64,000 bases of DNA from Parasphingorhabdus flavimaris (GCF_013371215.1 NZ_JABWMH010000004.1:62001-126000), one strand, 5' to 3'. Counted from the first letter of the stretch, positions 27,581 through 36,075 are shown. Numbers and translations are program-made. The notes: generated from the letters alone by a model not told the origin.

Positions 27581-27606
27581 CTAATGCAAGTGATTCTCAT
27601 TAGAAT
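27581..27606 (-). promoter_or_regulatory. Fur box upstream of the exbB operon
   Basis: CTAATGCAAGTGATTCTCATTAG is framed by CTAATG/CATTAG. Its core AGTGATTCTCATTA matches 12 of 14 positions of the Fur consensus core AATGATTATCATTA. It is placed upstream of an operon of iron-uptake genes, so iron-dependent repression by Fur is the natural reading. No Fur gene other than the Zur-like one at the left end is in the window. Confidence 0.7.
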
Positions 27607-27935
27607 TAAGGATCGTCGTGCTTTTGACCAGTTTCGCGCACGCTGGAAACAACACTGGAACTGGCCGGCGGGCTGCTGCCGTTCGGCGGAATTGGCTAAT
27701 GTTCCATTTGCTTCGAGATGGGCAGGCGCGCGGTAGGATGGGCCTGTGAGCGTTCGTTTGTTTGGCTAGTCGTCGAAAACCGATCGGCCGCCAGCTGCCG
27801 GATTCCGGCGAAATATGCTGGCCTTGCCTCAGGACAATGCGATCGAGCTTCGCTGGCCGACTGCATTTAAATGCCTGCAGCGCCTCTCGGCCACGACAAT
27901 TGTGTGGCAGAATGAATGTAAACGATAAGGATAGC
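27607..27935. other. Intergenic stretch without a recognised feature
   Basis: About 330 bases between the Fur-like box and the tRNA gene. Open frames through it are shadows without a start signal, no strong hairpin followed by a U tract was seen, and I recognise no RNA family. Confidence 0.5.
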
Positions 27936-28023
27936 TGGCGGAGCCGGAGGGATTCGAACCCTCGATAGGTTGCCCTATACACGCTTTCCAAGCGTGCGCG
28001 ATCGACCACTCTGCCACGGCTCC
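27936..28023 (-). tRNA. tRNA-Ser(GGA)
   Basis: Reading the minus strand, the acceptor stem GGAGCCG (from 28023) pairs with CGGCTCC, followed by discriminator G and an encoded CCA (27936-27938). The anticodon stem CACGC/GCGTG encloses TTGGAAA, giving anticodon GGA (Ser UCC/UCU). The long variable arm ATAGG-GCAA-CCTAT is typical of serine tRNAs, and the T arm is GAGGG-TTCGAAT-CCCTC. Confidence 0.97.
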
Positions 28024-28140
28024 GCATTACCGCCTGACCCGTGAATATGGTCGAAGTTCAGACAGCGAGGCTTCCCTAATGGGGGAATCGGGCTTTCGCA
28101 AGCGATAGTGTGCGGTTAGGGTTCACGCCAGCAATTAAAC

Positions 28141-28211
28141 CCGTTCGTCCTGAGCTTGTCGAAGGACCGGGTGCGTATATAACCGTGCTTCGACAAGCGC
28201 AGCACGAACGG
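28141..28211. repeat. Family B palindromic element, copy B2
   Basis: Left arm CCGTTCGTCCTGAGCTTGTC and right arm GCTTCGACAAGCGCAGCAC, then GAACGG, with about 25 bases between. It lies just upstream of the first cyclophilin-like gene and ends about 19 bases before its ATG. Confidence 0.88.
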
Positions 28212-28229
28212 AATTTGGGGGATATGTTT

Positions 28230-29333
28230 ATGAGAAAGATCAGCGCCGCTGTTTCACTATTCGCTCTGTTGAGCGCGACACCCGCCCTCGCCCAGGACGC
28301 CGAAAAACCCGAATATCCCAGCCCCAATGCGATAGTCGATGCCGCCCCGGCCAGCGACTGGGTGACCATCGCGCCAAGCGACTTGCTGGTCATGGACCTC
28401 GCCGCCGATTCCGAAGGCAACGCCCGCCGCGTGGTCATCCAGCTGATGCCTGAACCGTTTTCGCAGGGCTGGATCCGCAATATCCGCAAGCTGGCCGCCG
28501 CGCACTGGTGGGACGGCACCAGCATCAACCGGGTGCAGGACAATTATGTCGTGCAATGGGGGGATGCCGGTTACGATAATCCGGAATCGGGCGAGACCGA
28601 GCAGAAGGCTTTGCCGGAGGGTTTGGAGACGGTGCCGGAGGGTGATTATCACACGCTGACACTTCCTGATTTTCCACAATTTCCTCTCAAACCTGATAAA
28701 ATTTCGGACAAGCAATTGTCACTAGTTATTAATGCAATGATATTGGCTGGAATAGATCTTGAAAAATTTGATTTGGACCAAGAAAAGAAAAAAAAGGGCT
28801 ACCCAAATTCGCTCAGGGCTCAGTTAGCAGATCGGTATTCGGATGTCCCATCCATCACCGCTGGATGGCCGATCGCTGGCGAAACCGACGAAAAAACGTT
28901 GATTCCTAAATTTTGGCCCGTCCACTGCTACGGCGCCGTCGGTGTCGGCCGCAACCTGTCCCCTGATACCGGCAGCGGTGCCGAGCTTTACACCGTCATC
29001 GGCCACGCACCGCGCCATCTGGATCGCAACATTGCGGTGGTCGGACGGATTATCGAGGGGATCGAACATCTCTCCAGCCTGCCGCGCGGCAAGGGGCAGC
29101 TGGGATTTTACGAGGACGCCAGCAAGCGTGTACCGATCATCTCGATCCGCCTGGGTGATGCACTGGCCGAAGACCCGTCACCTGCCTTCGAGTATCTTGA
29201 TACCGAGAGCGAGGTCTTCGCAAAATATGCCGACGCCCGCGCCAATCGCCGCGATCCGTTCTTCATCGTGCCAGCGGGTGGTGCGGATATCTGCAATATT
29301 CCGGTGCCGGTGCGACGGGTGAAGGGGGAGTGA
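28230..29333 (+). CDS. Exported cyclophilin-like peptidylprolyl isomerase, paralogue 1
   Basis: A 367-residue exported protein with a signal peptide (about 1-22, ending PALAQ). The cyclophilin-type pattern is seen in VVIQLMPEPFSQGWIRNIRKLAAAHWWDGTSINRVQDNYVVQWGD near 72, which aligns with the F-x-R-V and G-G-D elements. A late block is VGRIIEGIEHLSSLP near 270. Between them is an insertion of about 100 residues absent from classical cyclophilins. Several catalytic cyclophilin residues look replaced, so enzymatic activity is uncertain. ATG 28230 is chosen over ATG 28224 for its spacing from GGGGGA. Bases about 28660-28850 are markedly AT-rich with a Lys-rich stretch. A tandem paralogue follows. 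Confidence 0.72.
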   Translation: MRKISAAVSLFALLSATPALAQDAEKPEYPSPNAIVDAAPASDWVTIAPSDLLVMDLAADSEGNARRVVIQLMPEPFSQGWIRNIRKLAAAHWWDGTSINRVQDNYVVQWGDAGYDNPESGETEQKALPEGLETVPEGDYHTLTLPDFPQFPLKPDKISDKQLSLVINAMILAGIDLEKFDLDQEKKKKGYPNSLRAQLADRYSDVPSITAGWPIAGETDEKTLIPKFWPVHCYGAVGVGRNLSPDTGSGAELYTVIGHAPRHLDRNIAVVGRIIEGIEHLSSLPRGKGQLGFYEDASKRVPIISIRLGDALAEDPSPAFEYLDTESEVFAKYADARANRRDPFFIVPAGGADICNIPVPVRRVKGE

Positions 29334-29342
29334 GGAAGGCGG

Positions 29343-29430
29343 TGCACCTGCGCAGGCAGGTGCCCATCTCTCGCCATTGCGTCTGGTCGCTCGCTCGGGA
29401 GATGGACCCCGGCCTTCGCCGGGGCACAGT
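29343..29430. repeat. Palindromic repeat (family E)
   Basis: Contains the hairpin CACCTGCGCAGGCAGGTG followed by CCATCTCTC and, about 40 bases on, GAGATGG with the hairpin CCCCGGCCTTCGCCGGGG. The CCATCTC/GAGATGG arms make it a larger two-armed palindromic unit. It lies directly after the stop of cyclophilin-like paralogue 1 and may act as its terminator. Confidence 0.75.
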
Positions 29431-29581
29431 GAAGTATTTTGCCTTTCCTACAGCCGGTAATTTGGGTTAGCCTGGCTTCATGGTCGAAAGTCTGTCTTCA
29501 TCCTCCAAACTGCGGTTTTCAGCAATTTCCGGACACGAATTTTTCTTCGCAAAAGGGGGTGTGACCCTGTGTGACCCAATT

Positions 29582-29677
29582 GTTCCCCGCCGCAGGGCGG
29601 GGTCCAGAACAGTCGCGCCTTTGCGTCTGAAAACCTATCGACAGGACTCGACTGGGCCCCGCCCTGCGGCGGGGTAC
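29582..29677. repeat. Palindromic repeat pair (family D)
   Basis: Two inverted copies of a hairpin, CCCCGCCGCAGGGCGGGG followed by (T/C)CCAG. The left copy starts at 29585 and the right, inverted copy ends near 29675. They are about 55 bases apart, so the whole can fold into a long cruciform. It lies between the two cyclophilin-like genes; the rest of the gap (29431-29581, 29678-29758) holds nothing I recognise. Confidence 0.82.
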
Positions 29678-29758
29678 GAAATCGCCTTTACCGGGGGCAG
29701 GAAGCTTATTTTTTCTTAACAGTGTAAAGTTTGTAAAGTTCAACGAGGCAGGAGTTGC

Positions 29759-30748
29759 ATGAAACACTATTTTCGATCCGTACAGATGGTCTTTTCGTCG
29801 CTTGTCCTCGGCTGTTTTTCACTGGCTGCCCCGGCACTGGCGCAGGAAGAAATCGCAGAACAAAGCCCCGGCGAAATCCTCGCTGCCGCCCCGGCCGAGC
29901 ACTGGCTGCCGATCCCGCTCACCGATCTGATGGTGATGACCCTGCCCGATGCCGCCGACGGCAGCAAACGGGAGGCGGTGATCCAGCTGCTCCCGGCCAG
30001 TCTTTCCGGCGGCCATGTTCGCAACGTCCGGACCTTTGCCCGCACCCGCTGGTGGGACGGCACCAAAATCTACCGCGTCGCCAGGGATTTCGTCACCCAG
30101 TTCGGCGGCAATCCCGACGCCAAGAAGCTGCCGAAAGGCCTCGAGACTGTTCCTGAGAGCGAATATTATAATGCCGCGCTCGGGGTGAAACGCGACGCCG
30201 ACATGGCGGCGCTCAAGGCGGCGGTCGATTACAGCAACCAATATCAGGGCACCGAAATCCAGCCGCTGATGAAGATGATCTACGAGAATACAGGAGCGCA
30301 GAAAGTCGGTTTCGGTGGCGGCTGGCCGATCGGCAGCAAGACCGTGGACGGCGAGCTTCGCTATTATCCGCTGACCTGTCGCGGGTCGCTGTCGCCGGCC
30401 CATTATGATCCGCCCGACGCCGGAACCGGCGCGGAAATGTCGGTGATCACCGGCGAAGCGGCGCGCAGTCTCGATACGACCTTCGGCATGGTCGGCCGGG
30501 TGATCGCCGGGCTGGAGCATTTGCAGAATCTCCCGCTCGGCACCGATCCGGGCGGCTTCTATGCCGACAAATCGGAATATACCGAGATTGAATCGATCCG
30601 GCTGGCGAGCGAATTGCCGCTCGCCGATCAACCGGCTTACGAATATCTCGCCAGCTACAGCCCGGCGCTGCTGCAATATATCGAGGCGCATGGCGGCTAT
30701 GGCAATATTTGCACCGTGCCCGTGCCGATTAGGAAAGTTTCAAGATAG
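29759..30748 (+). CDS. Exported cyclophilin-like peptidylprolyl isomerase, paralogue 2
   Basis: A 329-residue exported protein, paralogous to the preceding gene. Shared blocks are ILAAAPAEHWLPIPLTDLMVM, the VIQLLPASLSGGHVRNVRTFARTRWWDGTKIYRV segment, then LPKGLETVPE, GWPIG, AGTGAEMSVITGEAARSLDTTFGMVGRVIAGLEHLQNLPLG, and a common ending (CTVPVPIRKV versus CNIPVPVRRV). The signal peptide ends near APALAQ. Codon use is uniform here, unlike paralogue 1. AGGAG precedes ATG 29759. Probably periplasmic; PPIase activity is inferred from fold resemblance only. Confidence 0.72.
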   Translation: MKHYFRSVQMVFSSLVLGCFSLAAPALAQEEIAEQSPGEILAAAPAEHWLPIPLTDLMVMTLPDAADGSKREAVIQLLPASLSGGHVRNVRTFARTRWWDGTKIYRVARDFVTQFGGNPDAKKLPKGLETVPESEYYNAALGVKRDADMAALKAAVDYSNQYQGTEIQPLMKMIYENTGAQKVGFGGGWPIGSKTVDGELRYYPLTCRGSLSPAHYDPPDAGTGAEMSVITGEAARSLDTTFGMVGRVIAGLEHLQNLPLGTDPGGFYADKSEYTEIESIRLASELPLADQPAYEYLASYSPALLQYIEAHGGYGNICTVPVPIRKVSR

Positions 30749-30832
30749 GGCAATAAAATTACAAGGCGTCTCGCGCAGGCCGATATTTGCTGTTATTGAT
30801 TGCCGACAGACTCAAGAAACAGGAGCCTCCCC

Positions 30833-31954
30833 ATGCGCGTCGGTACCCCAAGAGAAATCAAGAACCATGAATATCGGGTCGGCCTGACCCCGGAATCGGT
30901 CCGTGAGCTGGTTGCCCACGGCCATGATGTGCTGGTCGAAACCGGGGCAGGCCTTGGCATCGGTGCCGAAGATTCGGAATATATCGATGCCGGCGCAACC
31001 ATTGCTTCGACCCCTGCCGATATCTTCGAAAAATGCGACATGGTGGTCAAGGTCAAGGAGCCGCAGGCGGTCGAACGGGCGATGCTGCGCGAAGGCCAGA
31101 TCTTGTTCACCTATCTCCACCTCGCGCCCGATCCGGAACAGACCGCAGACCTGGTCAAATCGAAAGCAATCTGCATTGCCTATGAAACGGTCACCGGCAC
31201 AGGCGGATTGCCGCTGCTCAAGCCGATGAGCCAGGTCGCCGGGCGGATGTCGATCCAGGCTGGTGCGACGGCGCTGGAAAAAGCCCATGGCGGTCGCGGT
31301 ATATTGCTCGGCGGCGTCCCCGGCGTTGCCCCTGGCAAGGTCACGATCATCGGCGGCGGTGTCGTCGGTTTCAACGCCGCGCAAATGGCCGCCGGTCTCG
31401 GCGCGGATGTGACAATCCTCGACCGCGATCCGGATGTGCTGGAATCGGTCGGCACCCATTTTGAATCGCGCGCCAAGACCCGCTTCTCCAACAAGGCCAA
31501 TCTGGCCGAATGCGTTGCCGAAGCGGATCTGGTCATCGGTGCCGTGCTGATTCCGGGCGCGGAAGCCCCAAAGCTGGTGACCCGCGAAATGCTGAAGTCC
31601 ATGCGGCCCGGCTCGGTGCTCTGCGATGTTGCGATCGACCAGGGCGGCTGTTTCGAAACCTCCAGGGCGACCACCCACGAAGACCCGACCTATGTCGTCG
31701 ATGATATCGTCCATTATTGCGTCGCCAATATGCCCGGCGCGGTATCGCGCACCTCGACCTATGCGCTCAACAATGTGACCCTGCCCCACACGCTGGCGAT
31801 TGCCGACAAGGGCTGGGAAGCGGCGCTGCGGGACGACGCGCATCTTGCCCAGGGGCTGAATGTCTGGAATGGCCAAGTCACATATAAGGCCGTCGCCGAG
31901 GATTTGGGCTATGAATATATGCCGGTATCGGAGATTGTGGGACTGAAGGCGTAA
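30833..31954 (+). CDS. ald: Alanine dehydrogenase
   Basis: Ald catalyses NAD-dependent oxidative deamination of L-alanine to pyruvate and ammonium. The 373-residue protein starts [20 protein letters not shown], has VKVKEPQ near 75 (catalytic Lys) and YLHLAPD near 92. [13 protein letters not shown] near 130 and the Rossmann motif [20 protein letters not shown] near 172 follow, with [19 protein letters not shown] near 300. The start ATG 30833 has AGGAG seven bases upstream; the frame is open further upstream but without support. Length matches the family. Confidence 0.97.
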   Translation: MRVGTPREIKNHEYRVGLTPESVRELVAHGHDVLVETGAGLGIGAEDSEYIDAGATIASTPADIFEKCDMVVKVKEPQAVERAMLREGQILFTYLHLAPDPEQTADLVKSKAICIAYETVTGTGGLPLLKPMSQVAGRMSIQAGATALEKAHGGRGILLGGVPGVAPGKVTIIGGGVVGFNAAQMAAGLGADVTILDRDPDVLESVGTHFESRAKTRFSNKANLAECVAEADLVIGAVLIPGAEAPKLVTREMLKSMRPGSVLCDVAIDQGGCFETSRATTHEDPTYVVDDIVHYCVANMPGAVSRTSTYALNNVTLPHTLAIADKGWEAALRDDAHLAQGLNVWNGQVTYKAVAEDLGYEYMPVSEIVGLKA

Positions 31955-31979
31955 TCTGGTTGGAGAACAGCTGTTTGAT

Positions 31980-32051
31980 CCGTTCGTGGTGAGCTTGTCG
32001 AACCACATCTCTCGGACGAAATATGTCCTTCGACAAGCTCAGGACAAACGG
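31980..32051. repeat. Family B palindromic element, copy B3
   Basis: Left arm CCGTTCGTGGTGAGCTTGTC and right arm CCTTCGACAAGCTCAGGAC followed by AAACGG, about 72 bases in all. It fills most of the ald-SDR gap and ends 23 bases before the SDR start. Confidence 0.88.
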
Positions 32052-32074
32052 CATAACAAGAAGGACGGACCTAC

Positions 32075-33046
32075 ATGGCAGCAGCAGACCAGAAACCGCT
32101 CGGCTCGGGATTTCCAGCGAAGAGCGAACCGCACGAAATACTCGCCGGCATTGATCTGTCCGGCAAGACCGCCATCGTCACCGGCGGCTATTCCGGCATT
32201 GGTCTGGAAACCACCCGCGCGCTGGCGGGTGCTGGCGCGACGGTGATCGTGCCGGTACGCGATCCGGCAAAAGCAAAAGAGAATCTGGCGACCATCGACG
32301 GCAATGTCTCTTCGACAAAAATGGACCTTGCCGATCTCGCTTCGGTGCGCGACTTCGCTGCCTCGGTGGCCGGCGATATCGATTCGCTGGATCTGTTGAT
32401 CAACAATGCCGGCATCATGGCTTGTCCACTCGAGCGGGTCGGGCCCGGATGGGAAAGCCAGTTCGGTGTCAATCACATGGGCCATTTCGCGCTGACCAAG
32501 GCGCTGATGTCCTTGCTCGAAAAAGCTTCCGCACCGCGCGTGGTCGCGCTGTCGTCGGTCGCTCACAAGCGCAACGGCCTGTTGTGGGATGATATCCAGT
32601 TCGAGAACAGCGACTATAATAAATGGGTCGCTTATGCTCAGGCCAAGAGCGCCAACGCCCTGTTCGCCAATGCGCTCAGCCGCCGGATGCAGGCTTTTGG
32701 CGGCCGTGCCTTCTCGGTCCATCCGGGCGGCATTTTTACTCCGCTGCAACGCCATCTGCCCCGGGAAGAGCAGGTTGAACTGGGATGGCTGAACAAGGAC
32801 GGCACGGTCCCGCCGATGATTGCCGAGATATTCAAGACCACCAGCCAGGGCTGTACCACGAGCTTGTGGGCCGCCACGTCACCGCTGCTTGACGATATGC
32901 CGGGCGTCTATTGCGAGGATTGCGACGTCGCACAGCTGGTGGGAGAAGACTCGCCATCCTTCATGCATTGCGCACCGCATATCACCATTGACGAGGATGC
33001 CGAACGGCTTTGGGAGCTCAGCGAGACGTTGCTCGCGACTGCATGA
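32075..33046 (+). CDS. Short-chain dehydrogenase/reductase (oxidoreductase)
   Basis: A 323-residue SDR resembling the WW-domain-oxidoreductase/retinol dehydrogenase-like group. The NAD(P) motif is VTGGYSGIGLETT near 35, with NNAG near 110 and the catalytic Ser in ALSSVAHKR. The catalytic Y-x-x-x-K is YAQAKSANALFA near 188, and HPGGIFTPLQRHL is near 215. The C terminus is longer than in minimal SDRs and contains CEDCDVAQLV, two close Cys. Substrate unknown. It overlaps the next small gene (ATGA), then a GNAT: a three-gene unit. Confidence 0.92.
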   Translation: MAAADQKPLGSGFPAKSEPHEILAGIDLSGKTAIVTGGYSGIGLETTRALAGAGATVIVPVRDPAKAKENLATIDGNVSSTKMDLADLASVRDFAASVAGDIDSLDLLINNAGIMACPLERVGPGWESQFGVNHMGHFALTKALMSLLEKASAPRVVALSSVAHKRNGLLWDDIQFENSDYNKWVAYAQAKSANALFANALSRRMQAFGGRAFSVHPGGIFTPLQRHLPREEQVELGWLNKDGTVPPMIAEIFKTTSQGCTTSLWAATSPLLDDMPGVYCEDCDVAQLVGEDSPSFMHCAPHITIDEDAERLWELSETLLATA

Positions 33047-33252
33047 TGGTGAAGGACGGCAAGGAGACCAGCGAATATGCCGGGTTGCTGCAGCGCGATG
33101 CGACCGGCTTCTTTCTGCGGTGCGACGATGGCGAGCGCTATCGGCTCGAACTGTTGCGCACCCCGATTGACGAAGTCGAGAAAAGGGTGGTGGTGACCGG
33201 GCGGATCACCGGCAATGCGATGCTCGAAGCAGAGGGAATCCGGCTGACATGA
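33043..33252 (+). CDS. Small DUF5818-like protein
   Basis: A 69-residue protein: EYAGLLQRDATGFFLRCDDGERYRLELLRTP, then VEKRVVVTGRITGNAMLEAEGIRL. The G-x-L...GF-x-L-R-x-DDG-x-x-Y-x-L pattern and the closing V-x-V-x-G beta strand resemble DUF5818 (an OB-like small domain). Function unknown. Its ATG overlaps the SDR stop and its stop overlaps the GNAT start (ATGA), so it is tightly embedded in the operon. ATG 33046 is a possible alternative start. Confidence 0.68.
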   Translation: MMVKDGKETSEYAGLLQRDATGFFLRCDDGERYRLELLRTPIDEVEKRVVVTGRITGNAMLEAEGIRLT

Positions 33253-33767
33253 ATTTCGACCGTGCCGGGACCGGCGATATTCCACGCCTCCACGCGCTGG
33301 TCGAAAGCGCCTATCGCGGCGAAAGCGCCAGGCGCGGCTGGACCCATGAGGCCGACCTGCTCGGCGGACAGCGGACCGATGCCAAGGCGTTGCGGGAAAT
33401 CATCGAGGCCGACAGTCAGGTCATCCTGCTGGCGAAAAACGTCGACGCCATCACGGGGTGCGTCCAGCTCTCCCATGTCGGAGATGGGCTCGCCTATCTC
33501 GGCTTGTTGACCGTCGATCCCGATTTGCAGGCGTCAGGTCTTGGGAAGGAATTGCTGGTACGGGCGGAGCAATTTGTCCGCGACCACTGGCAGGCAAGGG
33601 CCATGGAGATGACCGTCATCCGCCAGCGCAGCGATCTGATCGCCTATTACGAGCGGCGCGGCTATGCGCGAACCGGCGAGCACCGGCCCTTTCCCCATGG
33701 CGACGAACGCTTCGGCCGGCCGAAATCTCCCGAACTGGAATTTGCGGTGCTACGCAAGCCGGTCTAG
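33249..33767 (+). CDS. GNAT family N-acetyltransferase
   Basis: A 172-residue GCN5-related acetyltransferase. The acetyl-CoA block is LGLLTVDPDLQASGLGKELLVRAEQFV near 93 (Q-x-x-G-x-G/A form), followed by MEMTVIRQRSDLIAYYERRGYARTGE near 120. The substrate cannot be inferred. The start overlaps the DUF5818-like stop. The stop overlaps the convergent rpoN stop through a shared CTAG. Confidence 0.92.
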   Translation: MNFDRAGTGDIPRLHALVESAYRGESARRGWTHEADLLGGQRTDAKALREIIEADSQVILLAKNVDAITGCVQLSHVGDGLAYLGLLTVDPDLQASGLGKELLVRAEQFVRDHWQARAMEMTVIRQRSDLIAYYERRGYARTGEHRPFPHGDERFGRPKSPELEFAVLRKPV

Positions 33768-35278
33768 GCGGCCTTACCCTCGAGCGCTTTTTGCCGGCGG
33801 CGCTGGACCGAACTGCCCATGCCGAGCGCTTCGCGATATTTCGCGACCGTGCGCCGGGCGATGTCAAAGCCCTTGGCCTGCAACAGCGTGACCAGCTTGT
33901 CGTCGGACAGGATTTTCTTCGGGTCCTCATCATCGATCAGCGCCTTGATATGGCTTTTGACCGCCTCCGCCGACGCCGCCTCGCCGCCGGTCGACGACTG
34001 GATTCCGCTGGTGAAGAAATATTTGAGCTCAAAAGTCCCGCGCGAACAGGAGAGATATTTGTTCGATGTCACCCGGCTGACGGTCGATTCGTGCATCTCG
34101 ATCTTTTCGGCGATATGCCTGAGCGTCAGCGGACGGAGATGCGCGACCCCCTTGCGGAAAAACTCCTCCTGCTGTTTGACGATCTCGGTTGCGACTTTGA
34201 CAATCGTCCGCTGCCGCTGGTCGAGCGCCTTGACCAGCCAGTTGGCGTCGGCGAGGCATTCGTTGAGCCAGTCCTTTGACTCCTTGTCCTGCGCGCCGTC
34301 TTTCAGCTCGGAATAATATGTGCGGTTTACCAGCACCTTGGGCAAAGTGGCGCTGTTCACTTCGATGATCCAACGGCCTGCCCGCTCGGCGATGAACACG
34401 TCCGGGACCACCGCCTGCACCGCACCGCCGCCAATCTTGCAACCGGGCTTGGGGTCATAGTTGCGCAACTCGCTGATCATGTCCATCAGGTCTTCATTGT
34501 CGACACCGCATATCCGCTTGAGTTGCGGCAGCGCGCCTTTCGCCAGCAGATCGAGATTGTCGATCAGACGCTCCATCGCCGGATCATAGCGATCGGCGTC
34601 CTTTGCCTGCAGGGCCAGACATTCCGCCAGATCTCGCGCACCGACACCGACCGGGTCGAGCGTCTGGACACTATCCAATATGCGTTCAACGTCGACGAGC
34701 CCGACATTCAGCCGCTGGGCCAGCTCAAGCAGGTCTGCCTGCAAATAGCCGCACTCGTCGATCTGGTCGATGATATGCTGGGCAACAAACAGGTCCATAC
34801 CCGAAAGAACGGCGCCGGCCTGATCCATCAGATGATCGGTCAGGGTTATTTCGGCGACCAGCATATTCTCGAAATCCGGGGCTTCACCGCTGGCCGCCGC
34901 ACCGGAGCCGGAACTGGAACCATTGAGCCCGAGCTGGCCATCGAGCGCGCCGTCGCTGTCCGAAAGACTGTTGTTGGAAAAACTGTCCGTATCGCCCTGC
35001 ATGTCGAGCGTGGATTCCGATTCCGCCGGTCCGGTCGACAATATTTCGTCGCTACCCTGCGCGGCAGCCTCACTCGGTCCGTTCTCATTCTCGCTGACTT
35101 CACCGCTTTCGGTCGAAATATCTCCGGTATCCAGAAGCGGGTTTTTCTCGATCTCGTCGGAAATGAATGTTTCGAGCTCGAGATTGGACAAGGTCAGCAG
35201 CTTGATCGCCTGCTGCAATTGCGGCGTCATCACCAGCGACTGACTCTGCCGCAAATCGAGACGAGGCGCGAGTGCCAT
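33764..35278 (-). CDS. rpoN: RNA polymerase sigma-54 factor
   Basis: A 504-residue sigma-54. Region I is at the N terminus (LDLRQSQSLVMTPQLQQAIKLLTLSNLEL, Gln/Leu-rich), followed by an acidic, Ser-rich region II (about 50-125). The core-binding domain then runs from about 130, with a helix-turn-helix (LRHIAEKIEMHESTVSRVTSNKYLSC near 388) and the RpoN box ARRTVAKYREALG near 480. It is the last gene of rnd-lptC-lptA-lptB-rpoN. The usual downstream hpf and ptsN are absent; the next gene is convergent. Confidence 0.96.
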   Translation of the reverse strand: MALAPRLDLRQSQSLVMTPQLQQAIKLLTLSNLELETFISDEIEKNPLLDTGDISTESGEVSENENGPSEAAAQGSDEILSTGPAESESTLDMQGDTDSFSNNSLSDSDGALDGQLGLNGSSSGSGAAASGEAPDFENMLVAEITLTDHLMDQAGAVLSGMDLFVAQHIIDQIDECGYLQADLLELAQRLNVGLVDVERILDSVQTLDPVGVGARDLAECLALQAKDADRYDPAMERLIDNLDLLAKGALPQLKRICGVDNEDLMDMISELRNYDPKPGCKIGGGAVQAVVPDVFIAERAGRWIIEVNSATLPKVLVNRTYYSELKDGAQDKESKDWLNECLADANWLVKALDQRQRTIVKVATEIVKQQEEFFRKGVAHLRPLTLRHIAEKIEMHESTVSRVTSNKYLSCSRGTFELKYFFTSGIQSSTGGEAASAEAVKSHIKALIDDEDPKKILSDDKLVTLLQAKGFDIARRTVAKYREALGMGSSVQRRRQKALEGKAA

Positions 35279-35280
35279 TG

Positions 35281-36075
35281 CTAGAGAGCGAAACCTTCGC
35301 CCAGATAGAGCCGTCGGACGTTGGCATCCGCAACCAGATCTTCGGGGCTGCCGGCAAACAACACCTGGCCGTCATAGATTATGCAGGCGCGGTCGACGAT
35401 ATCGAGCGTTTCGCGGACGTTATGGTCCGTGATCAAAACCCCGATGCCGCGATCACGCAACTGGCAGACCAGATCACGAATATCCGAGATCGACAGCGGA
35501 TCGATACCGGCAAATGGTTCATCGAGTAGCACGATCGACGGGCTCGCGGCCAGCGCGCGGGCAATCTCGCATCGCCGCCGCTCGCCACCAGACAAGGCCA
35601 TTGCTGGCGAACTGCGCAGCTTTGTGAGTCCGAATTCATCGAGTAGCCGGTCCAGCGTTTCATGCCGGACATCACCATCGGGCTCAACCATCTCGAGCAC
35701 CGCCAGAATATTCTGTTCGACGGTCATGCCGCGAAAAATAGAGGTTTCCTGAGGAAGATAGCCGATGCCGAGGATCGCCCGGCGGTACATCGGCAAAGCG
35801 GTAATATCCTCGCCATCGAGCATGATCCGGCCGGCGTCCGGCCGCACCAGCCCCATGACAGAGTAGAAACAGGTCGTTTTCCCGGCACCATTCGGGCCCA
35901 ACAAGCCTACGACTTCGCCGCGCCCTACCGACAGTGACACGTCGGACAGGACCGAGCGCTTGTCATAGCTTTTGGCGATGGAAACAACGGCCAGGCCATG
36001 TTCCATGGCGTCGCTGGCCATGGCGGCCCCCGGATCGGCCATCGCCGGAATGTCAGTGACCGCTGCGTCGTTCAT
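35281..36075 (-). CDS. lptB: LPS export ABC transporter ATP-binding protein LptB
   Basis: A 264-residue ABC ATPase that powers lipopolysaccharide extraction with LptFG. It has Walker A LLGPNGAGKTTCF near 56, the Q loop GYLPQE near 105, signature LSGGERRRCEIARAL near 158, Walker B VLLDEPFAGIDP near 178 and the switch His in ITDHNVRET near 212. A hydrophilic N-terminal extension of about 25 residues precedes the domain. GAGGA precedes the ATG. A 170-base gap to lptA suggests an internal promoter, but none is clear. Confidence 0.96.
   Translation of the reverse strand: MNDAAVTDIPAMADPGAAMASDAMEHGLAVVSIAKSYDKRSVLSDVSLSVGRGEVVGLLGPNGAGKTTCFYSVMGLVRPDAGRIMLDGEDITALPMYRRAILGIGYLPQETSIFRGMTVEQNILAVLEMVEPDGDVRHETLDRLLDEFGLTKLRSSPAMALSGGERRRCEIARALAASPSIVLLDEPFAGIDPLSISDIRDLVCQLRDRGIGVLITDHNVRETLDIVDRACIIYDGQVLFAGSPEDLVADANVRRLYLGEGFAL

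Noticed and set aside
27581-28027. A 148-codon frame covering the tRNA region
   Set aside because: It contains the tRNA-Ser gene and the Fur-like box and shows no protein-like composition.
29480-29719. A 79-codon frame between the cyclophilin-like genes
   Set aside because: It runs through the family D hairpins, has no ribosome binding site and is matched by an equally long antisense frame.
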